9,876 nt of DNA from Chloroflexota bacterium. Lineage in GTDB: Bacteria; Chloroflexota; Limnocylindria; QHBO01. Shown here piece after piece: positions 1 to 5,851 of this stretch. Every line of letters starts with the position of its first letter. Position 1 is the first letter of the stretch. The notes beneath the pieces are model-generated. The model saw only the letters and a list, made by a program, of their open reading frames with translations, was not told where the DNA came from and ran no database searches. The DNA is taken from NCBI GenBank assembly GCA_013697395.1, contig JACCWY010000178.1, forward strand, positions 1 through 9,876, read 5' to 3'. A program made the translations under genes and the position numbers.

Positions 1-339
1 GCCCAGCCGGTCGCCCAGGCGCAGCCGGCGGCCCAGGCAACTCCTCCACCGGATCCGACACCGAAGGAGATGACCGTCGACGGGCTGCGTCGTCCCACAT
101 CGGCGGCAGGCCTCGACGGCGTCGCCAGCATCGTCATCGAGCGCAACGCCCCGGACCTGACGGAGCGCCTTGCGGCGGACGATGCCCTCGGCCGCCCGCA
201 GAGCTCCAGCCAGTCCGTGACCGGCGACGACCCAGAGGAGCGACCGGTTCGCGCGCTGGAGGTCACCGCGGCCGCCCCGGCCGACGCCGGGCCCTTCGAC
301 GGGATCGTCGGAGCCCTGCTCGGCTTCCTGTTCGGCTGA
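1..339 (+). CDS. Unrecognised protein, C-terminal part (5' end outside window)
   Basis: The reading frame is open from base 1 and stops at TGA 337-339, leaving 112 C-terminal residues of a gene that begins upstream. An internal ATG at 70 is unlikely to be the true start, because the same frame continues upstream with the same strong G/C third-position bias. Visible features are an Ala/Gln/Pro-rich linker in the first ~22 residues, a mixed acidic middle section, and a short hydrophobic Gly/Leu/Phe tail ending in GFLFG. No catalytic motif or known domain is visible, so I give no function. The linker suggests a flexible tether after a domain lying outside the window. The next 50 codons in frame 2 are also open and Pro/Asp/Ala-rich, so a frameshifted longer C-terminus cannot be excluded. 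Confidence 0.7.
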   Translation, partial: AQPVAQAQPAAQATPPPDPTPKEMTVDGLRRPTSAAGLDGVASIVIERNAPDLTERLAADDALGRPQSSSQSVTGDDPEERPVRALEVTAAAPADAGPFDGIVGALLGFLFG

Positions 340-421
340 AGGCTTTCCTCAGCCGGCGTCCGGGTCTGTCAGCCCGGGTGCAGCCAATGCGGCCGATCCG
401 CCGGGTGCGGGTGGGACCCGA

Positions 422-456
422 CCCGATGCGCCCGATGCGCCCGATGCGCCCGATGC
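422..456. repeat. 9-bp tandem repeat (CCCGATGCG, ~3.9 copies)
   Basis: Perfect copies lie at 422-430, 431-439 and 440-448, and an eight-base partial copy at 449-456. The unit length is a multiple of three. In frame 2 it reads Asp-Ala-Pro repeated, within an open frame that runs from 338 to a TGA at 488-490. It may be a slippage-type microsatellite in non-coding DNA or a relic of a coding Pro/Asp/Ala tail. Expansion state could vary between strains. Confidence 0.85.
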
Positions 457-500
457 CAATCCAGTTAGCCCTGTGACGAACGGAGGCTGACTCATCGGCT

Positions 501-525
501 ATTCGGCCAAGCTGGTTGGCCGAAT
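501..525. other. Perfect 10-bp inverted repeat (stem-loop)
   Basis: ATTCGGCCAA at 501-510 is exactly complementary to TTGGCCGAAT at 516-525, with a 5-base loop. The following bases (GTCGGAGG) contain no T-run, so it is not a canonical intrinsic terminator. It could be a terminator of a type that does not need a U-tract, an mRNA 3'-end stabiliser for the upstream gene, or an operator. The symmetry is certain; the role is inferred. Confidence 0.6.
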
Positions 526-647
526 GTCGGAGGAAGTCGGTGTTCGGGCCTCGTAGGCCACGTGGCCGCGGGTTCGGACGTCGCAGCGCCAACCCAGTTG
601 GCATCGGTCAAAGCAGGCACCCAGGCGCACCAAAGCGCAGTGAGGGA

Positions 648-661
648 TATATACGTATATA
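648..661. promoter_or_regulatory. AT-rich operator-like palindrome TATATACGTATATA
   Basis: Fourteen bases form a perfect palindrome centred on CG, made almost only of A and T inside ~70% GC DNA, 54 bp before the ABC ATPase start. AT-rich dyads of this style are typical operators for PadR- or GntR-type repressors, which often control drug and peptide exporters. No regulator gene is present in the window, so the family assignment is inference. It could also contribute -10-like sequence to an upstream promoter. Confidence 0.55.
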
Positions 662-686
662 CGCCGTGCCCGGCCGTCCCTCGCGT

Positions 687-707
687 GTGCCGGCACCTCG
701 GTAGACT
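687..707 (+). promoter_or_regulatory. Likely leaderless promoter of the ABC operon, with overlapping GC palindrome
   Basis: A -10-like TAGACT (702-707, matching TANNNT) ends 8 bases before the ATG at 716. This places the transcription start at or next to the start codon, and no Shine-Dalgarno sequence precedes it. The perfect palindrome GTGCCGGCAC (687-696) sits just upstream of the -10, where a repressor could act. No convincing -35 is visible. The same -10 to start spacing recurs at the plus-strand oxidoreductase gene at 7801. Confidence 0.45.
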
Positions 708-715
708 CATGGACC

Positions 716-1462
716 ATGCCGGTGATCCTCGAGGCCCACGATCTCGTCAAGCGTTACCCGCTCGGCGAGGGCCAGGTCGAGGCCCTCAGCGGAATCTCCC
801 TGGCGGTCGAGCGCGGCGAGTTCGTGGCCATCATGGGCAGCTCGGGCTCGGGCAAGTCGACCATGCTGCAGCTGCTCGGCGGCCTGGACCTGCCGACGTC
901 GGGCGAGGTCGTCATCGATGGCGTGCGGATCTCCACGCTTGATGACGAGCGCCGCACGCTGACCCGCCGGGACAAGACCGGCTTCGTCTTCCAGTTCTTC
1001 AACCTGATCCCGCTGCTGACCGTGGCGGAGAACGTCGCGCTGCCGTTCCTCATCGCCGGCGACCCGGCCACTCGTCACCGGTCGCGGATCGACGAGCTGC
1101 TGACCATGGTCGGGCTGGCCGACAAGGCGAATCACCGGCCCGATCAGCTGAGCGCCGGCGAGCAGCAGCGCGTGGCGCTGGCACGGGCGTTGGCCACCTC
1201 CCCGGCCATCCTCCTCGCCGATGAGCCCACGGGCAACCTCGATTACACGACCGGCACCGAGATCCTCGACCTGCTCTGGGATTCAGCCGATCGCCTGGAG
1301 CAGACGATCATCCTCGTGACGCACGCCGCCCACGCCGCGGCCTACGCCGATCGCGTCCTCGTGGTTCGCGATGGCCGCCTCCTGGACGAGATCGCGCTCG
1401 GACGGCGCCGCGACCACGACGCGCGCGAGCTCATCGCCCGCCTGGCCACGCTGGGACTCTAG
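716..1462 (+). CDS. ABC transporter ATP-binding protein (LolD/MacB type)
   Basis: This 248-residue protein is a complete ABC ATPase of normal length. It has Walker A GSSGSGKST at residues 41-49, a Q-loop glutamine near 93 (VFQFFNL), signature LSAGEQQR at 145-152, Walker B ILLADEP at 165-171, a D-loop GNLD and the switch histidine at 203. The signature reads LSAGE rather than the commoner LSGGQ, a known mild variant. Family knowledge: these ATPases pair with FtsX/MacB-fold permeases and drive mechanotransmission rather than classical channel transport, acting on lipoproteins, peptides or antibiotics at the cytoplasmic face. The permease follows after 8 bp, so the two form one complex. The ATG at 716 is chosen because Walker A then lies at the expected distance and a -10 box lies just upstream; the start appears leaderless. 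The substrate cannot be read from the sequence. Confidence 0.93.
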   Translation: MPVILEAHDLVKRYPLGEGQVEALSGISLAVERGEFVAIMGSSGSGKSTMLQLLGGLDLPTSGEVVIDGVRISTLDDERRTLTRRDKTGFVFQFFNLIPLLTVAENVALPFLIAGDPATRHRSRIDELLTMVGLADKANHRPDQLSAGEQQRVALARALATSPAILLADEPTGNLDYTTGTEILDLLWDSADRLEQTIILVTHAAHAAAYADRVLVVRDGRLLDEIALGRRRDHDARELIARLATLGL

Positions 1463-1470
1463 GAGCGTCC

Positions 1471-4008
1471 ATGCGGCTGGCGACGCTCGCCTGGCGCGGG
1501 CTCTTCGCCCGCCCGCTGCGGACCGCCCTCGCGGTCATCGGCATCGCCCTCGGCGTAGCCGTCGTGACCGCCACCATCATCACCAGCGCGGCCGCCGACG
1601 CGGCACTCCGCAGCGCGACCGCCGACCTGCTGGGCACGGCCGACGTGCGGCTGCGCGCCTTCGCCGAGACCGGCTTCACTCCCCGGACCGTGCAGGCCCT
1701 GCGTGGATTCCCGGACGTGGATGCGGTTGCGCCGGTCTCCGAGCGTCGCCTCGTCGCGTACACGGCCCCCGGCGAGGCCGAGGGCGTCTTCTCCCTGCTC
1801 GTCCTCGGGATCGATCCGGATGCGGATGCTGCGATCCGTGAGCTGCGACTGGTCGACGGCGTTCCCCTCTCGCCCGACAGCCCGACCGATGCGCTCGTGG
1901 CGGCGTCGTGGGCACTGCGGAACGGGCTCGATCTCGGCGACGAGATTCGGCTCAACGGCAGGCGCGAGGGGCTGCCGCCTCTGCGGATCATCGGCCTGAT
2001 GGGTGACACCGGCTTCGCGGCACTCGAGCGCGGCGAGGTCCTGGTCGTCTCGCGGGCAACGCTCGACGAGTCGTTCGACGTGCCGGCCCCGATCCGGTAC
2101 CTGGATCTCGACCTCGGCGCGGGAGACGTGTCGGAGGCGCTCGACCGCGTCACGGCCAGCCTGGACGAGGCGTTCATCGTCGAGACGCCGGCTGACGCCG
2201 CCGCGCGGCTCGCCTCCGCCCAGGCGAGCTTCGGGAACGTCGCCTTCCTGTTCGGGCTGGTCGCGATGGTCTCGGGCGCGTTCCTGGCGGGGAACACGCT
2301 GGCCATGACGGTCGGGGAGCGAACGCGTGAGCTCGGCCTCCTGCGGGCCGCGGGCACCACCTCGCGCCAGGTGCTGGGCATCGTGCTGCGCCAGGCAGCC
2401 GCTCTCGGCGTGGCGGGCGCCGTGGTGGGCACTCTCGTCGGCATCCTTCTCGCGACGTGGATGATCGGCTTCCTGTCGTCGACCCGTGCGGCGCTCGTGG
2501 TCGGCCTGCCGCTGCCGCCCATGGGGCTGCTCCTCGCGTTCGTGCTGGGCGTGGGCGTCACGCTGGCCAGCGCGGTCGTCCCCGCCATGCGTGCGGCCCG
2601 CCTCTCGCCGCTCGATGCGTTGCGCCACTCGACCCGCACCGGCCTGGGGCTCGTCGACCGCCTGCGATGGCTGGTCGTTGCCGAGCTGGTGATCGTGGCA
2701 CTCGCAATCGTGCTCCTCCCGGTGGAGCGTACGGAGACACCGTTCCTACCGATCTTTCTGTCCCTCGGCATTCTGCTGGGTGGCGCCGTGGCGACGGCCT
2801 TCGTGCTCGAGCCGCTGGGCAGGATCATCGGCCGCCCGTTCGAGTGGATCTTCGGCGCCCAGGGGCTGCTGGGCCGGGCGAACCTGTCGCGCGACCGTGC
2901 GCGGACCGGGCTGACGGTGGGCGGCATGATGATCGCGCTCGCCGCGGTCGTGGCCCTCGGCACGGTCGCCGAGTCCGCCCGAGCCGGCGCGGAGCGCTGG
3001 GTCGACTCGATCCTGCCGGGCGGCCATGCCATCCGCAGCAGCGTCCCGCTCGACGTCGAGTCCTTCCGCCCGACCTTCGACGCCACCCCGGGCGTCCTGG
3101 TCGCCAGTCCCGTGTACGAGGTGCCGGCGGTACGCGTCACGGACGAGGGGCAGGAGGAAGTCGCGGTCGCCGGCATCGACCCCAACGTGTTCCAGGACTC
3201 GGGCGCGCTGATCGTGCGAGAGGCAGAGCGCGCCGATGCCTACGCGGACCTGCGCACCGGCGGCTCGGTGCTCGTCCCGGCGGCGCTCGCCACCCGAGAG
3301 GGGATCGACGTCGGCAATGTCATCGCCCTGGGCCTGCCCGGCGCCGAGCCGACCGAGTTCATCGTCGCGGGCATCGTCGAGTACACGATCCCGGCGCGGA
3401 CGCCCGACGGGGCGCTGCTCGTCGGGGCGGCGGACGCGCGCGACCGGTTCGGCGTCACGACGTCGTCACTGTGGATCATGGTCCGCCAGCCGGACGTGCC
3501 ATCCTCGGTCTTCGCTACCGCTGTGAGGGACACCGCCGCCCAGCTTTCCGCCCAGCCGTTGACGGCGCGCGATCTCGCCGGTGACCTCGCGCGCTCCCTC
3601 GATCGGCTGGTCGGTCTGTTCGATGTGCTGGCGCTGATCTCGGTCGTCATCGGCGGGCTTGGGATCGTGAACACGCTCGGCATCGGGGTGAGCGAGCGTG
3701 TCCGCGAGATCGCCATCCTGCGCGCGCATGGCATGACCGTCGGGCAGGTGCAGGCGATGGTGGTGGCGGAGGCCGCCATGATGGGGGCCATCGGCGGCGT
3801 GCTCGCCATCGTCACCGGCCTGGCGGTCGCGTTCACGCTCGTGACCGGTGGGGCATCGGCCGACCTCGACGCCGGACTGCGGCTGCCGTGGGGGCTCCTG
3901 GCCGCGGTCGTCCTGGTCGGGACCGGCGTGGCAGCCCTGGCCGGTCTCTACCCCGCCCGGGTGGCGGCCCGGCTGTCCATCGTGCGCCACCTCACACACT
4001 TCGAATAG
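1471..4008 (+). CDS. ABC transporter permease, duplicated FtsX/MacB-fold (845 aa)
   Basis: The permease partner of the preceding ATPase. Hydrophobic segments suggest about ten transmembrane helices: near residues 18-40, 255-279, 308-335, 350-373, 399-416, 425-446, 480-500, 714-740, 766-790 and 807-827. The order is one helix, a ~210-residue extracytoplasmic MacB-type periplasmic-core domain and three helices; then two extra helices; then the same plan again. The two FtsX cores carry matching cytoplasmic signatures, RELGLLRAAG near 286-295 and REIAILRAHG near 745-754. This two-module, ten-helix design is known for exporters of Gram-positive and related bacteria. The start at ATG 1471 has an ideal AGGAG (1461-1465) five bases upstream, overlapping the TAG of the ATPase gene, so translation is probably coupled. 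The substrate is unknown; a lipid, lipoprotein or antimicrobial compound is plausible. Confidence 0.93.
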   Translation: MRLATLAWRGLFARPLRTALAVIGIALGVAVVTATIITSAAADAALRSATADLLGTADVRLRAFAETGFTPRTVQALRGFPDVDAVAPVSERRLVAYTAPGEAEGVFSLLVLGIDPDADAAIRELRLVDGVPLSPDSPTDALVAASWALRNGLDLGDEIRLNGRREGLPPLRIIGLMGDTGFAALERGEVLVVSRATLDESFDVPAPIRYLDLDLGAGDVSEALDRVTASLDEAFIVETPADAAARLASAQASFGNVAFLFGLVAMVSGAFLAGNTLAMTVGERTRELGLLRAAGTTSRQVLGIVLRQAAALGVAGAVVGTLVGILLATWMIGFLSSTRAALVVGLPLPPMGLLLAFVLGVGVTLASAVVPAMRAARLSPLDALRHSTRTGLGLVDRLRWLVVAELVIVALAIVLLPVERTETPFLPIFLSLGILLGGAVATAFVLEPLGRIIGRPFEWIFGAQGLLGRANLSRDRARTGLTVGGMMIALAAVVALGTVAESARAGAERWVDSILPGGHAIRSSVPLDVESFRPTFDATPGVLVASPVYEVPAVRVTDEGQEEVAVAGIDPNVFQDSGALIVREAERADAYADLRTGGSVLVPAALATREGIDVGNVIALGLPGAEPTEFIVAGIVEYTIPARTPDGALLVGAADARDRFGVTTSSLWIMVRQPDVPSSVFATAVRDTAAQLSAQPLTARDLAGDLARSLDRLVGLFDVLALISVVIGGLGIVNTLGIGVSERVREIAILRAHGMTVGQVQAMVVAEAAMMGAIGGVLAIVTGLAVAFTLVTGGASADLDAGLRLPWGLLAAVVLVGTGVAALAGLYPARVAARLSIVRHLTHFE

Positions 4009-4016
4009 GAGCACCG

Positions 4017-4451
4017 ATGTCGTCACCGACCCGATTCTGGGAGGCCACCGCGGGCCGCGCCTTCGTGGGCCGCCTCGCCGCCGGCGCGGATCTCGTCGCG
4101 GAGATCGAGCGACTGTGCGCGGAGCAGGGCGTGGTGGCCGCGCAGGTGACCGTCATCGGTGCCGTGCGCCGCGTCACCTATGCGTATTACGAGCAGGACG
4201 ATCACCGCTACCTGGAGCTGGCGTCGACCACGCACCACGAGATCGTCGGTTTCGTCGGCAACGTCTCGCTGCGAGATGACCGGCCCTTCCTGCACGCCCA
4301 TGCCACGTTCGCGGATGCCGGCGGCGCCACGGTCGGCGGCCACCTCCTGCGCGGCTGCGAGGTGTTCGCCGCCGAGGTTATGATCCGGGAGCTCGGCGGG
4401 GTCTCGCTCGTTCGTGTCCCCGACGAGGAGACCGGGCTCGCCCTGTGGTGA
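4017..4451 (+). CDS. PPC domain (DUF296) protein
   Basis: A stand-alone PPC/DUF296 domain of 144 residues, the usual size for bacterial members. Recognition rests on the C-terminal half: an LHAHATFAD stretch (residues 92-100), GGHL at 107-110 and a conserved glutamate near 120. The histidines near 93, 95 and 109 resemble the metal site of prokaryotic PPC structures. In plants this fold is joined to AT-hook DNA-binding motifs; no AT-hook is present here, and the role of the bacterial single-domain forms is not established. The start ATG 4017 has AGGAG (4007-4011) five bases upstream, again overlapping the TAG of the preceding permease gene. The stop overlaps the next start (GTGA). It is therefore the third gene of the exporter operon and probably translated together with it. 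No signal peptide is visible, so it should be cytoplasmic. Confidence 0.88.
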   Translation: MSSPTRFWEATAGRAFVGRLAAGADLVAEIERLCAEQGVVAAQVTVIGAVRRVTYAYYEQDDHRYLELASTTHHEIVGFVGNVSLRDDRPFLHAHATFADAGGATVGGHLLRGCEVFAAEVMIRELGGVSLVRVPDEETGLALW

Positions 4452-4822
4452 GTGACCTCGACGCCCTCCTGGAGCGTCATTCGCCGGCGGTGCGGGAAGT
4501 GTTCGTCGCGCTTCGCGCGCTCGTGCGCGAGGTCTTGCCCGATGCGGTCGAGCAGCTGGACATGCCAGACCGGCTGCTCGCATTCGGATTCGGCCCGCCC
4601 GGCGGCGTCCGCATGAGCGGCTTCGCGGTCGGGCTCATCCCGCATGCAGCACACGTCAACGTCCAGCTGGCCGACGGCGCCCTCCTGCCGGACCCGGAGC
4701 GCGTCGTGGAGGGTACCGGCAAGCGCATTCGCCACGTCAAGTGCCGCTCGCTGCAGGACGTCGCAGCCCCGGCGCTGCGCGCGGTTCTCGAGGAGCAGGC
4801 GTCGCGGCGTCGAGGCGGATAG
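4448..4822 (+). CDS. DUF1801 (YdhG-like) domain protein
   Basis: This 124-residue protein matches the DUF1801/YdhG-like plan. An N-terminal helix with an alternating hydrophobic pattern leads to LPDAVEQLDMP, a beta-rich centre follows, and the hallmark C-terminal section reads DPERVVEGTGKRIRHVK with a final amphipathic helix. The family is small, soluble and of unknown biochemical role; it belongs to the YjbR/frataxin-like structural group by family knowledge. I prefer GTG 4448 because it overlaps the PPC stop by four bases (GTGA), a classic coupling junction; GTG 4445 one codon upstream is equally possible. It is the last gene of the operon. After its stop another TAGGAGG occurs at 4820-4826 but no plausible plus-strand gene follows. 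Confidence 0.85.
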   Translation: MSDLDALLERHSPAVREVFVALRALVREVLPDAVEQLDMPDRLLAFGFGPPGGVRMSGFAVGLIPHAAHVNVQLADGALLPDPERVVEGTGKRIRHVKCRSLQDVAAPALRAVLEEQASRRRGG

Positions 4823-4844
4823 GAGGGCGCTGGCTCAGAGACGA

Positions 4845-5327
4845 TCAGCCGCCGGAATCGTCCTCGGTCCCGCGGTCCTGCTGACCGGGTGCCTTGTCAC
4901 GTCCGTGGCCGCCGCCGTTGCCCATGATCGACCCGATACCCGGATGGAACCCGAGCTCCTTCGCGATCCGGCCCCAGCCCATGCCGCTACCCTCGGTTCC
5001 GTCGCCGTCACGCATGGCCGTGATCGATTCGACCGTGATTTCGTCGTTCGGGTCGGCCGCCCAGGCCGTGACCCGGACGGCCCCGCCAACCCCGTAGCGT
5101 GTCGCGAGGTCAGCCAGCACCGCGTCGTCCACGGCGATTTCGCTGGCGCGCAGCCGATCGGCCGCATGCGCGACCTCCTCCGCCGTCGGCGGTGACTCGT
5201 CGTCGTCCTGCGTCACGCCCGCCGGCTCAGCCGTGGCCTGCGGCTGGCGCGTGGCGAGGACGGTGCCCGAGACAGCCAGGATGAGCGCTGCGCCGGCGAG
5301 CAGTGCGAGTCGAGTGCCTCGGTTCAT
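4845..5327 (-). CDS. Small exported or membrane-anchored protein with GMGWG motif, unknown function
   Basis: A 160-residue protein starting at the ATG whose complement is 5325-5327, preceded on the minus strand by a GGGGGA Shine-Dalgarno-like run seven bases upstream. Residues 1-25 form a signal peptide or single anchor: Arg at 3 and 6, a hydrophobic core at 7-24 and a possible cleavage after VLA. An acidic linker follows, then a helical region (47-80), a short beta-like section (82-104) with YGVGGAVRV, and a glycine-rich motif GMGWGRIAKELG at 115-126 followed by HPGIGSIMGNGGGHG. The tail is polar and disordered (Gly, Asp, Gln). The motif recurs, as far as I recall, in uncharacterised exported proteins of high-GC bacteria, but I know no function. 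The gene is convergent with the DUF1801 gene, separated by 22 bp, and is monocistronic. Longer upstream starts (to 5507) run through the promoter repeats and are rejected. Confidence 0.75.
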   Translation of the reverse strand: MNRGTRLALLAGAALILAVSGTVLATRQPQATAEPAGVTQDDDESPPTAEEVAHAADRLRASEIAVDDAVLADLATRYGVGGAVRVTAWAADPNDEITVESITAMRDGDGTEGSGMGWGRIAKELGFHPGIGSIMGNGGGHGRDKAPGQQDRGTEDDSGG

Positions 5328-5360
5328 CGGTCGGTCCCCCAGTTCACGTGACGTAGCGAC

Positions 5361-5391
5361 AGCATACGGATTGAACCTTACGGTGAACCTT
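5361..5391 (-). promoter_or_regulatory. Probable promoter with TGAACCTT direct repeats
   Basis: Upstream of the minus-strand exported-protein gene lie two identical octamers, TGAACCTT at 5372-5379 and 5384-5391 (AAGGTTCA on the coding strand), 12 bp apart start to start. On the coding strand a -10-like TATGCT follows at 5366-5361, 33 bases before the start codon, so the repeats cover the expected -35 region. Direct repeats with about one helical turn of spacing at a -35 are typical activator sites for OmpR/PhoB-family response regulators. The half-site GGTTCA loosely resembles actinobacterial PHO boxes, although those have an 11-base period. The repeat is seen; the regulator is inferred. Confidence 0.45.
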
Positions 5392-5399
5392 GCGTCCAG

Positions 5400-5433
5400 G
5401 GGCAGCGGTGCTGCGGTGCACCGGTGCCTGCCC
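5400..5433. other. Bulged 12-bp hairpin
   Basis: GGGCAG (5400-5405) pairs with CTGCCC (5428-5433), and CGGTGC (5406-5411) pairs with GCACCG (5418-5423). This leaves a six-base loop and a four-base bulge GTGC on the 3' side. It lies just upstream of the direct-repeat promoter of the minus-strand gene. There is no T-run on either side, so it is not a classic terminator. Confidence 0.5.
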
Positions 5434-5617
5434 GCCGATCTTTCAACATCCCTCGGGCTTCTCTGGGTGCCTTCGACGTCCTGGTCCTGGTACTGCTGCC
5501 GAAACAATGTCGGAGAAGGGCGGAACGGTCGGGTTAGTGCCAGTTGCTCGACGCGTGGATTGGCGGGATAGTCATGGGACTTCGGTTGGGGGGTGCCGAC
5601 TGGTGGGAACGTAACGA

Positions 5618-5656
5618 TCCGGCCGGTGCCCTCGGGGGAAAGAGGGGCCGGCCGGA
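5618..5656. other. Long hairpin with purine-rich loop
   Basis: TCCGGCCGG (5618-5626) pairs perfectly with CCGGCCGGA (5648-5656). Inside a small 2x1 internal loop, CCCTC (5629-5633) pairs with GAGGG (5642-5646), closing on an eight-base loop GGGGGAAA (5634-5641). This 14-bp structure is the strongest predicted stem in the window. With no adjacent T-run, it looks more like part of a structured RNA or a DNA-binding site than an intrinsic terminator. Confidence 0.55.
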
Positions 5657-5816
5657 GTCGTGTTCACGGGAAACGCCACGAGGCCCATCGTGCGGTCGCG
5701 GGAACCGTCGTCGCCGGCGCACCGGCGCGTGCCTCAGCGTTAGAGAACCGGGCGCGTCCCGTAGGAAGGGGAGGCTGCCCGGGGTGCCCATAGGATAGGG
5801 ATCCCCCGCGGACGTC

Positions 5817-5851
5817 GTCATGACGGACTTGTCATGAACAACCTGTCATGA
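5817..5851. promoter_or_regulatory. Array of three GTCATGA sites at exact 14-bp period
   Basis: GTCATGA occurs at 5817-5823, 5831-5837 and 5845-5851, each start exactly 14 bp after the last. The core TCATGA is itself a palindrome; the first copy extends to a perfect 10-bp palindrome CGTCATGACG (5816-5825) and the third to GTCATGAC. The intervening seven bases differ, so this is not a simple tandem duplication. The array ends 33 bp before the ATG of the small gene at 5885. It looks like a multi-site operator for a dimeric regulator binding cooperatively, with iteron-like binding as an alternative. Repeat and spacing are certain; function is inferred. Confidence 0.6.

Larger units (their letters stand above)
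340..715. other. Non-coding gap between the edge gene and the ABC operon
   Basis: None of the open frames in these 376 bases shows convincing coding character: third-position bias is weak and the translations are Arg/Pro/Gly-rich. The gap contains a weak hairpin at 360-377 (5-bp CCGGG/CCCGG stem), a 9-bp tandem repeat at 422-456, a perfect stem-loop at 501-525, an AT-rich palindrome at 648-661, a GC palindrome at 687-696 and a likely -10 box at 702-707. It probably holds the end of the upstream transcript and the control region of the downstream operon. No T-run follows any of the hairpins. Confidence 0.6.

Noticed and set aside
1431..3185. 584-residue open frame on the minus strand opposite the permease gene
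   Set aside because: Ser/Arg/Thr/Pro-rich low-complexity translation with no domain; it is a GC-driven shadow of a clear FtsX/MacB permease on the plus strand.
4826..5195. Plus-strand frame after TAGGAGG with a lipobox-like AVLLTGCL
   Set aside because: The frame has no good start codon near the Shine-Dalgarno (only CTG). It lies opposite a minus-strand gene with a proper start, signal peptide and a GMGWG motif; the lipobox likeness is probably chance.
5660..5700. GGGAAACGCCACGAGG, superficially like the core of a cobalamin or c-di-GMP riboswitch
   Set aside because: The conserved partner boxes of these riboswitches are missing and no matching downstream gene is present.
5390..5821. Several short open frames on both strands (for example 5544-5798 and 5534-5821)
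   Set aside because: Arg/Gly/Pro-rich translations, weak third-position bias, poor starts; they overlap strong hairpins.
5817..5851. CRISPR-like reading of the three GTCATGA copies
   Set aside because: Repeats of 7 bases with 7-base spacers are far too short for CRISPR, and no cas gene is present.
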